From Patescibacteria group bacterium (GTDB lineage Bacteria > Patescibacteriota > Minisyncoccia > Phycocordibacterales > PALSA-1337): 18,142 nt of DNA. Shown here in pieces: positions 1 through 4,609 of this stretch. Within the stretch, counting starts at the first letter, position 1. The number at the start of each line of letters is the position of its first letter. The DNA lies in contig SCTV01000062.1 in the NCBI GenBank assembly GCA_004298345.1, positions 1-18,142 of the forward strand, given 5' to 3'. Position numbers and translations under genes: made by a program. The notes beneath the pieces are model-generated. The model did not search any database. It saw only the letters and a list, made by a program, of their open reading frames with translations, and was not told the origin of the DNA.

Positions 1-1
1 G

Positions 2-277
2 AGTCTCACGGCCTTTGAGGAGAAGTTTCTGGACAAAACAGACATTCCGGCAAAGTTCAGTAGTGCGAGCTACCCACACCACAAGGCGCAGTATTGTGGT
101 CAGAAGCTCGTGCCCCAGCTCGTGCAGACACTGGCTGAGTCGGCCCAAGTGCTCCTCGATCTGCCTGACAAGATGAGGCCTCTCTTGCCACGTGGTCCCG
201 AAGCTCCTGATATGGCTGGACAGGTTTGTGCTGCGATGGCAGGCATCCGTCGCTTCTTGCCGTTACTCACTGCCTAG
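2..277 (+). CDS. 3' end of an unrecognised protein gene (partial)
   Basis: An open frame enters from the left edge and runs 91 codons to a TAG at 275-277; the start lies outside the window. The visible part is hydrophilic and probably helical, ending in a segment with many Leu, Ala, Pro and Arg residues (GIRRFLPLLTA). No transmembrane segment, metal-binding cluster or known motif is visible, and I do not recognise the family. A good intrinsic terminator follows directly (296-321), which supports this being the true end of a plus-strand transcription unit. A chance open frame is possible but unlikely given the terminator and the absence of stops. Confidence 0.55.
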   Translation, partial: SLTAFEEKFLDKTDIPAKFSSASYPHHKAQYCGQKLVPQLVQTLAESAQVLLDLPDKMRPLLPRGPEAPDMAGQVCAAMAGIRRFLPLLTA

Positions 278-295
278 TGTGCCCAATGTGCGCTT

Positions 296-321
296 GTACC
301 GATCGTGTGTCGGTACTTTTT
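296..321 (+). terminator. Intrinsic terminator of the first gene
   Basis: GTACCGA (296-302) pairs with TCGGTAC (310-316) around a 7-nt loop and is followed by five T residues (317-321). It lies 18 nt after the stop codon of the partial gene. Confidence 0.75.
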
Positions 322-350
322 ATTTCATAGAGTAGGGAATAATAGGGTTC

Positions 351-379
351 TTGACAAAAATAGGGTATTGGTGTATACT
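351..379 (+). promoter_or_regulatory. Strong sigma70-type promoter of candidate RNA A
   Basis: Consensus -35 TTGACA (351-356), 17-nt spacer and -10 TATACT (374-379). The predicted start is near 386. No credible reading frame with a ribosome binding site follows, so it seems to drive a non-coding RNA. Confidence 0.75.
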
Positions 380-385
380 TGTAAT

Positions 386-545
386 TGGATCACATTTTTG
401 AGTTTTTGCCGGCACCAGGGATACGTTCTTCAGAGGGGTTCCCCACCCCCACCTCCTTGGCGTTCCCTGGTGTCCGGCAGCTCTATTTGTTCTTCGTTTT
501 CTTTTGCAAAAGACCCGCGCACATGCCCGGGTCTTTGTTGTTTTT
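386..545 (+). ncRNA. Candidate structured small RNA A (about 160 nt)
   Basis: This is the interval between a consensus promoter and an intrinsic terminator, with no convincing open frame. Positions 407-421 (TGCCGG then CACCAGGGA) pair with 464-479 (TCCCTGGTG, one bulged T, then CCGGCA), a 15-bp stem. The enclosed loop holds CACCTCCTT (450-458), identical to the anti-Shine-Dalgarno end of 16S rRNA, and a GAGG at 433-436 that could mask it. The 5' end carries TTGGATCAC (385-393), which also occurs just before the anti-SD in 16S rRNA. I see no SRP, 6S, RNase P or tmRNA signature. The RNA call is inference from promoter, fold and terminator; the function is unknown. Confidence 0.6.
509..545 (+). 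terminator. Intrinsic terminator of RNA A
   Basis: AAAGACCCG (509-517) pairs perfectly with CGGGTCTTT (528-536), then a T-rich tract to 545. It may also work weakly for the opposing 55-aa gene that ends at 573. Confidence 0.75.
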
Positions 546-572
546 ATCTAGTATTTTCTTTTCTTCTTTTTA

Positions 573-740
573 TTACTGAGTGTGGTGCTTGCTAAACTTT
601 GCTCCGAGGTTGTATGGCCAAATGATGAGAGCTAGTACACCATGCCAAAATGATAGTCGTAGGTACCCGATAGTAAAGAGCCAACCGATAATCCAGAGTC
701 CTCCAAAAAAGTCAGGTTGGTTTATTATTGTGTAGTCCAT
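573..740 (-). CDS. Small two-segment membrane protein, 55 aa
   Basis: Reading the minus strand from ATG at 740-738 gives a 55-residue protein ending TAA at 575-573. It starts MDYTIINQPD and then has two hydrophobic stretches, about residues 11-25 (FFGGLWIIGWLFTIG) and 28-45 (with FWHGVLALIIWPYNLG), followed by a short polar tail. The Trp/Gly-rich pattern is typical of a real small membrane protein and is unlikely from random sequence. No Shine-Dalgarno site is visible; the upstream 100 nt are very AT-rich, so a promoter is plausible but not clear-cut. Function is unknown; I infer only that it sits in the cytoplasmic membrane. Confidence 0.65.
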   Translation of the reverse strand: MDYTIINQPDFFGGLWIIGWLFTIGYLRLSFWHGVLALIIWPYNLGAKFSKHHTQ

Positions 741-844
741 AGTGTTTATTTGTTTTGTTTATAATGTAGTAATATATCATATCCCGATAAAATAAGTGAT
801 AAATTTATAAACTAGTCCAGGTGACTTTGGGGGAATGGGGGAAA

Positions 845-868
845 TAAAAAACTCGCTGTTAGGCGAGC
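845..868 (-). terminator. Intrinsic terminator of the 72-aa gene
   Basis: On the minus strand CTCGC (867-863) pairs with GCGAG (856-852) and is followed by a run of T. It lies 17 nt past the stop codon of the gene at 885-1103. Confidence 0.75.
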
Positions 869-884
869 GGGTTTGTGAGGGAGG

Positions 885-1103
885 TCAGGACATTTTTTGC
901 AGGGTGACCCACGTCCAGCCATGCGCTGGCGGTTCCGCGGATACTACGTCAGCGTAGCCGCTTATATTGCATCCGGCTTCCCACTGCACAAAGTCTCCTG
1001 GCCGAAATATGAATTCACCCTGGAGGAGCTGTTTTACTTGTGCACCTTTGTCGAACTTTGAAAAATTCGCGATCTGGAAAAAAGGAACGTCTTTTCTCAA
1101 CAT
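885..1103 (-). CDS. Hypothetical protein, 72 aa
   Basis: I chose ATG at 1103-1101 (MLRKDVPFF...) because AGGAG at 1113-1109 lies 5 nt upstream; the in-frame GTG at 1109-1107 would overlap that site. The protein is soluble, with a C-terminal half rich in Gly, Trp and Val (GDFVQWEAGC, HGWTWVTLQKM) that suggests a small beta-barrel-like fold. That is only an impression and I do not recognise the family. It is a single-gene unit: promoter at 1147-1175, Shine-Dalgarno site, gene, terminator. This compact layout matches the orphan genes of the 6.5-9 kb block. Confidence 0.7.
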   Translation of the reverse strand: MLRKDVPFFQIANFSKFDKGAQVKQLLQGEFIFRPGDFVQWEAGCNISGYADVVSAEPPAHGWTWVTLQKMS

Positions 1104-1146
1104 ATACACTCCTGGGTAAATAGTTTGAGGAGCTTGGTTTGTCAGT

Positions 1147-1175
1147 ACTATAGAGGAAGAGTGGAGATTTGTAAA
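1147..1175 (-). promoter_or_regulatory. Promoter of the 72-aa gene
   Basis: Minus strand: -35 TTTACA (1175-1170), 17-nt spacer, -10 TATAGT (1152-1147). Each hexamer differs from consensus at one position. Predicted start near 1140, giving a leader of about 37 nt. Confidence 0.65.
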
Positions 1176-1202
1176 GAGGGGATTTTAAATTTGGACATGA
1201 AT

Positions 1203-1568
1203 CTAGCTTTTATATTTATACAGCGCAAAAGATAATACTGTTATAATTAAGCCAGTAGGAAAGTTGATTATAAAACCTAGTAAACAAAAAACGGTAAGCA
1301 AAATTAAAAATGTTTTTTTACTGAGTCGATTTTTAGTTGTAGACGCTTGCGTTTCTGTAATAGGTTGTTTTTCATCAATTTGTTTATTTTTGTGATAGGT
1401 AAGCGAAGATATTCCTGTTCCTGGTATTGCTACACTCGAATATGTGCCTTTACTATTTATACCCACACGTGCACCCTTTATGCCCGTACTTACACCGAGA
1501 CCCTTTTTCCCAATATTTAATTTGATACCAGGAATTATTTTAAATGACTTATGAAATCTAAATGCCAT
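1203..1568 (-). CDS. DUF4236 domain protein with C-terminal membrane hairpin
   Basis: 121 aa. Residues 1-58 match the DUF4236 pattern as I know it: a start like MAFRFHKSFKI, then PG.KLN..K.G.GVS and G.RVGIN, ending in the IPGTGIS signature. A polar linker follows (about 60-83), then two hydrophobic segments at about 86-103 and 105-117, so the protein is probably membrane-anchored by its C terminus. The molecular role of DUF4236 is not known to me. The gene is markedly more AT-rich than its neighbours and has no Shine-Dalgarno site, which may mean recent acquisition. AT-rich sequence upstream (TATATT near 1590) could be its -10, but the promoter is not clear. Confidence 0.8.
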   Translation of the reverse strand: MAFRFHKSFKIIPGIKLNIGKKGLGVSTGIKGARVGINSKGTYSSVAIPGTGISSLTYHKNKQIDEKQPITETQASTTKNRLSKKTFLILLTVFCLLGFIINFPTGLIITVLSFALYKYKS

Positions 1569-1699
1569 AAAATTATTATGTAATAATATAAAGTGTACTA
1601 AAATAATAGCATGATCTAACCAAAATCTTAAGCCGGAGTGTTATTTTGAAGAATAAACAGAAATTCAGTAGTGATGAATTTTTGCACGTAAGATATGCA

Positions 1700-1879
1700 G
1701 TACCGAGCAGGAGTTTCGAAACTTACAGTTTCAGTACCCCGATTGGATTTTTTCTACGCCAGTAGGCTTGAAAAAAATACTCAATCGGGCTTCGAATCCT
1801 GACGAAAGCCGTACCAACGGCTTTCTCTCGCGGAGCCGGAAAAAGTAAAAGCGCCCTTTTAGGCGCTAAACTTTTTCGG

Positions 1880-1888
<9 letters not shown>
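1700..1888 (+). repeat. Hairpin-rich element with a broken inverted copy of the tRNA-Asn 3' end
   Basis: A 52-nt hairpin spans 1738-1789: CCCGATTG pairs with CAATCGGG, TTTTTTC with GAAAAAA, and GCC with GGC. Next comes TTCGAATCCTG (1791-1801), a 25-nt insert made of a perfect 9-bp hairpin (1804-1825), and CTCGCGGAGCC (1827-1837) plus GGAAAAAGT. Without the insert these parts reproduce, in the opposite orientation, the T-arm and acceptor 3' half of the adjacent tRNA-Asn and its trailer. Upstream, GAGCAGGAGTTTCGAA (1705-1720) is roughly complementary to the T-arm copy. The stretch 1569-1700 shows no gene. This looks like a duplication or integration scar, or a structured RNA. Confidence 0.6.
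1841..1867 (-). terminator. Intrinsic terminator of tRNA-Asn
   Basis: Minus strand: AGCGCC (1867-1862) pairs with GGCGCT (1855-1850), followed by TTTACTTTTT. It begins 13 nt after the tRNA 3' end. Confidence 0.75.
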
Positions 1889-1952
<64 letters not shown>

Positions 1953-1961
1953 ATATTCCAT

Positions 1962-1989
1962 ATACTATCAAAAAGTACCGAAAAGTAAA
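1962..1989 (-). promoter_or_regulatory. Promoter of tRNA-Asn, back to back with the DUF167 promoter
   Basis: Minus strand: -35 TTTACT (1989-1984), 16-nt spacer, -10 TAGTAT (1967-1962), predicted start near 1955. It overlaps the space needed by the divergent plus-strand promoter whose -10 is at 1999-2004, so the two units may compete for polymerase. Confidence 0.6.
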
Positions 1990-1994
1990 TAACC

Positions 1995-2004
1995 TTGCTA
2001 TCAT
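1995..2004 (+). promoter_or_regulatory. Extended -10 promoter; message for DUF167 probably leaderless
   Basis: TTGCTATCAT contains TGN followed by -10 TATCAT (1999-2004). Only six bases separate the -10 from the ATG at 2011, so transcription would begin at or next to the start codon. Confidence 0.5.
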
Positions 2005-2010
2005 AGAAAC

Positions 2011-2238
2011 ATGTATATCAAAGTCCGGGTGATGGCTGGGGCCAAAAAAGAAACCTTTAAACAAAAAAGTGCAGACCATTTTGAGGTTGCGGTAAAAGAG
2101 CCAGCCGAACAGAATAGGGCAAACAGGCGAGTCATTTCAATTTTCGAAGCACATTTTCATGTTTCGGGCATTCGTCTGGTGAGCGGGCATCATTCGCCAT
2201 CAAAAATTCTTAGCATTCCGGAAAAGGAAGGTGTATAA
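2011..2238 (+). CDS. DUF167 / YggU-family protein
   Basis: 75 aa, the usual size for the DUF167 (UPF0235, YggU) family. Visible family features are the N-terminal beta strand IKVRVMAGAKKE, the central EPAEQNRANRRVISIF (the family's PPV.GKAN..LI..L position) and the C-terminal VSGHHSPSKILSI strand. The biochemical role is not established. The ATG is preceded by no Shine-Dalgarno site but by a -10 box six bases away, which supports this start and a leaderless message. It lies 136 nt upstream of the hibernation factor gene, which has its own promoter. Confidence 0.85.
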   Translation: MYIKVRVMAGAKKETFKQKSADHFEVAVKEPAEQNRANRRVISIFEAHFHVSGIRLVSGHHSPSKILSIPEKEGV

Positions 2239-2284
2239 TTAAAGAGGGCATAGGAGACAGTTTGTAATATCGACCAGTTTGGAA

Positions 2285-2328
2285 CGTCAAAATAGGGGCA
2301 CATGCATAATCTCAGCCTGACTTTGACG
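2285..2328 (+). promoter_or_regulatory. Inverted repeat overlapping the hpf -35 box
   Basis: CGTCAAA (2285-2291) is the exact reverse complement of TTTGACG (2322-2328), and the right arm contains the -35 hexamer of the hpf promoter. It could be an operator half-site pair or a small hairpin ending the upstream transcript (followed by GGAATTTTTT). Which one is undecided. Confidence 0.4.
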
Positions 2329-2351
2329 GGAATTTTTTAGCAGAGTGTAAT
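2323..2351 (+). promoter_or_regulatory. Promoter of hpf
   Basis: -35 TTGACG (2323-2328), 17-nt spacer, -10 TGTAAT (2346-2351). Predicted start near 2358, leaving a leader of about 17 nt without a Shine-Dalgarno site. Confidence 0.7.
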
Positions 2352-2374
2352 TTTATCCGCTAATCAAATACTAT

Positions 2375-2749
2375 ATGCAAATCACCATCAAAGCTACGAA
2401 TATCGAGTTGACTTCAGCAATCAGAGACTACGTAAATAAAAGATTTAATTCTGTCGGAAAGTTTGTACAAAAAGAAGGCACGGAAGCTCTTTGTCGAGTG
2501 GAAGTGGGAAAAGTAACCAATCGCCATAAAAAGGGAGAAGTCTTTTCTGCAGAGGCAAGAATCCATGTTAGAGGAAAGGAACTCTACGTGAGCTCTGAGA
2601 AAGAAGATTTATATGTTGCTATCGATGATGTAAAAGATGAGCTTATCCGTGAGCTACAATCTACAAAAGAAAAAAAGATGAACATGATGCGTAGGGGTGG
2701 AGCAAAAATCAAAAATATGCTCAAAGGTCTCTATGATTGGGGGAAATAG
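2375..2749 (+). CDS. hpf: Ribosome hibernation promoting factor, short form
   Basis: 124 aa. The protein has the HPF/YfiA fold signature: N-terminal strand MQITIKATNIELTSAIRDYV, a central RVEVGKVTNRHKKGEVFSAEARIHVRGKEL block, and helix VAIDDVKDELIRELQ. This family binds the small ribosomal subunit near the decoding site in stationary or starved cells and blocks translation. At this length it lacks the C-terminal dimerisation domain of long HPF; instead it ends in a Lys/Arg-rich tail (about 99-124), which may add RNA contacts. Start ATG 2375 fits the family N terminus. The next gene starts inside its last codons, so the two are probably co-translated. Confidence 0.93.
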   Translation: MQITIKATNIELTSAIRDYVNKRFNSVGKFVQKEGTEALCRVEVGKVTNRHKKGEVFSAEARIHVRGKELYVSSEKEDLYVAIDDVKDELIRELQSTKEKKMNMMRRGGAKIKNMLKGLYDWGK

Positions 2750-2936
2750 CTTTTATAATTTTGATCTGAAGCAAAAGGTGCATTCTGGTCTGTGCATCGT
2801 GCTTTTGTTGCTGGTTACTTTTTGGGTGGTGCTCAAGTACTCGGTGACGAAGGCGTATAGTTTAGAGCGAACACTTTCTGTCAAAAGTGCGGATAGATAT
2901 GCACAAATGGAAAATGGCGGCCCCGACACAGAGTAA
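2733..2936 (+). CDS. Small single-pass membrane protein, 67 aa
   Basis: ATG 2733 lies inside the last codons of hpf (17-nt overlap, different frame) with AAAGG six bases upstream, which favours this start over earlier in-frame codons. Residues 1-17 are polar, about 18-40 form one transmembrane segment (GLCIVLLLLVTFWVVLKY), and the C-terminal 27 residues are polar (SLERTLSVKSADRY...). Predicted topology is N-in, C-out by the positive-inside rule (KQK before the segment), though K residues follow it too. The family is not recognised. It ends two bases before the convergent fmt stop, which fits a tightly packed real gene. Confidence 0.6.
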   Translation: MIGGNSFYNFDLKQKVHSGLCIVLLLLVTFWVVLKYSVTKAYSLERTLSVKSADRYAQMENGGPDTE

Positions 2937-2938
2937 GA

Positions 2939-3805
2939 TTATTTTTTCTGAGTATTCTTTAGAAATTCTGAATACAAAATCTCTTTTTTGCCTTCAGGGG
3001 TCACTTTTTTGATTATAAATTTATTATCAGTATAGTCTGCGTCGGTAATAATTACTCGAATGTTTTTCCCAGCGACTTCAGTAAAGAAATAGCTCGTTGG
3101 CCAGTCTTTGTGTGCATGAAATTTGAGGTAATTTTTCCGAGCATCTCCCGTAAGGTCGATCAAACCATCCTCTTTTTTAATTTTTCTGGTAAAGGTTGCT
3201 TTGTTGTGATCTTGCTCAACCTCTTTTGCTTTACCGCTCATCCACTGAGGGATTACTTTTGAGAGAAGTATACCTCCGACCGCACCGAGAAGCCTCCCAA
3301 GTGCCTCAGCCGAGAGAGGCCAGTTGGCGATGTGTATTTTTTCTTGTGCGACGATCGGGCCGTGATCCATCTCTGCGTCCATTCGCATAATAGTCACTCC
3401 GGTCTCAGACACATCTTCGAGTATCGCTGTCTCGAGCGGAGTGGCCCCACGTAGATATGGGAGAAGTGATGGGTGTACGTTGAGGGTTTTGTGCAGAGGA
3501 ATATCTAAAACTTTTTGTGGAATAATTTTGCCGTATGAGGCGACGATAAAAAGATCACATTCAGTAGCTCTAAGTGCTTCACAGAATGTATCATCAAGTT
3601 TTTCTGGTGTAAGGACTGGGATGCTATTTTTTTCTGCCCAGACTTTTGCTTCAGTTGGTGTTAGTACAAGTTTTCTGCCTTTTGGTCTATCTGGGGCCGT
3701 GACGATACGTGTTGGAACAAACCCAGCCTCTTTGAGTTTGTCGAGTACAATGACCGAAAAAAGTGAGCTACCAAAAAAGGCAATTTTGGGGATAGAATTT
3801 TTCAT
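2939..3805 (-). CDS. fmt: Methionyl-tRNA formyltransferase
   Basis: 288 aa, slightly shorter than the usual 305-315. Transfers a formyl group from 10-formyl-tetrahydrofolate to initiator Met-tRNA. The N-terminal Rossmann-like start (KIAFFGSSLFSVIVLDKL) and the signature NVHPSLLPYLRGATPLETAI are present. Catalytic residues align as N109, H111 and D147 (MDAEMDHGPI). The C-terminal beta-barrel domain is represented from about residue 205 (KATFTRKIKKEDGLIDL). It lies 53 nt downstream of def on the same strand, the common bacterial pairing of formylation and deformylation. No promoter is visible in the gap, so it is probably co-transcribed with def. Confidence 0.97.
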   Translation of the reverse strand: MKNSIPKIAFFGSSLFSVIVLDKLKEAGFVPTRIVTAPDRPKGRKLVLTPTEAKVWAEKNSIPVLTPEKLDDTFCEALRATECDLFIVASYGKIIPQKVLDIPLHKTLNVHPSLLPYLRGATPLETAILEDVSETGVTIMRMDAEMDHGPIVAQEKIHIANWPLSAEALGRLLGAVGGILLSKVIPQWMSGKAKEVEQDHNKATFTRKIKKEDGLIDLTGDARKNYLKFHAHKDWPTSYFFTEVAGKNIRVIITDADYTDNKFIIKKVTPEGKKEILYSEFLKNTQKK

Positions 3806-3858
3806 TTGTGTATCTTTGGATCATCATCCCTTAATGGGGGAAGAACGAGGCGGCGGAA

Positions 3859-4368
3859 TTATTTTATAATATCCACCTTCTGCACCTCTTTAGCATGGTC
3901 AATAAACAGTATACCATCGAGATGGTCTGTTTCGTGCTGGAAAATTTGTGCCAGGAGGCCACTTCCACCTCGCTGGAAGATTTCACCTTTTTCGTTATAA
4001 GCTCTGGCGGTGGCTTTTTTGGAGCGTAGTGTTTTGCCATAAAAATGTCGGACACTGAGGCATCCTTCCTCGAGCTCAGCCTTGTCTTTTGAAAGCTTGG
4101 TGATGGTAGGGTTTATAAAAACAAGATCATCTGGTCGATCCTTACTCTCCTGAAGTTCTTCGGTCAAGGCAAAACCAGCTACGATAAAAATACGTAGAGG
4201 AACACCAATCTGTGGTGCCGCGAGGGCTACGCCGTCCTCCTGTGAGGCCAAAGCCTCTTTCATATCAGCAAGGATTTTTCTGATCCGAGGTGAGGTAATC
4301 TCTGATATAGCTACTTCGGTAGCCTTCTGCCTTAGCACGGGGTCGTCTTTTTGGACTATTTCAATCAT
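3859..4368 (-). CDS. def: Peptide deformylase
   Basis: 169 aa from ATG 4368. Removes the N-formyl group from nascent proteins using a bound metal. All three motifs are visible: motif 1 GVALAAPQIG (residues 46-55), motif 2 EGCLS (101-105, metal ligand C103), and motif 3 QHETDH (metal ligands H145 and H149, catalytic E146). A TTG 12 codons upstream would extend the frame, but that stretch contains the promoter -10 TATAAT (4380-4375), and MIEIVQKDDPVLR is the normal family N terminus. The -10 lies six bases before the ATG, so the message is probably leaderless. First gene of a def-fmt unit. Confidence 0.96.
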   Translation of the reverse strand: MIEIVQKDDPVLRQKATEVAISEITSPRIRKILADMKEALASQEDGVALAAPQIGVPLRIFIVAGFALTEELQESKDRPDDLVFINPTITKLSKDKAELEEGCLSVRHFYGKTLRSKKATARAYNEKGEIFQRGGSGLLAQIFQHETDHLDGILFIDHAKEVQKVDIIK

Positions 4369-4374
4369 CTCTTG

Positions 4375-4404
4375 ATTATACGGGGAAAAGAGGGTTTTGG
4401 GCAA
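4375..4404 (-). promoter_or_regulatory. Promoter of def-fmt (leaderless arrangement)
   Basis: Minus strand: consensus -10 TATAAT (4380-4375), 18-nt spacer, weak -35 TTGCCC (4404-4399). CAAGAG separates the -10 from the ATG, so transcription should start at the start codon. Confidence 0.65.
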
Positions 4405-4409
4405 GCACC

Positions 4410-4554
4410 CGATTTATAAGGAGCGGAGCGACTATATAAATCGAGGGCACCGAGGTATTTCCCTCGGTGTAGGTCAATAGAGCGAAGCGACCTTACTTCT
4501 CGTACCCAAAGGCTAAACGGCTAAACACTCGTGTTTAGCCGTTTAGCCTTTGGG
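4410..4554. repeat. Cluster of four palindromes between def and priA
   Basis: Four inverted repeats follow one another: CGATTTATA/TATAAATCG (4410-4443), CACCGAGG/CCTCGGTG (4448-4469), AGGTC/GACCT (4471-4493), and a perfect 24-bp inverted repeat with a 2-nt centre (4505-4528 and 4531-4554). Each arm of the last holds a direct GGCTAAAC doublet. GAGCGGAGCGACT and GAGCGAAGCGACC are near-repeats in the first and third loops. No T-run follows the large hairpin on either strand, so it is not a classical terminator. It may be a REP-like element or RNA-stabilising hairpin for priA or def messages. Confidence 0.7.
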
Positions 4555-4609
4555 CACTATATGGCTTAGTACCAGGCTACTTTTCCATAAATTCTTTAGA
4601 ATGTTCATT

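Noticed and set aside
386..545. RNA A as SRP RNA or 6S RNA
   Set aside because: No GGTCAGG...GGAA...AGCA apical motif of SRP RNA; no long rod with a central bubble closed by the ends as in 6S RNA.
305..595. Plus-strand frames of 64-96 codons across RNA A
   Set aside because: They run through the promoter or begin at its transcript start, cross the terminator hairpin, and have odd composition (poly-Pro, Phe/Ser-rich).
1700..1735. Second tRNA gene suggested by GAGCAGGAGTTTCGAAAC
   Set aside because: No cloverleaf can be formed; the T-stem does not pair and no anticodon arm is found.
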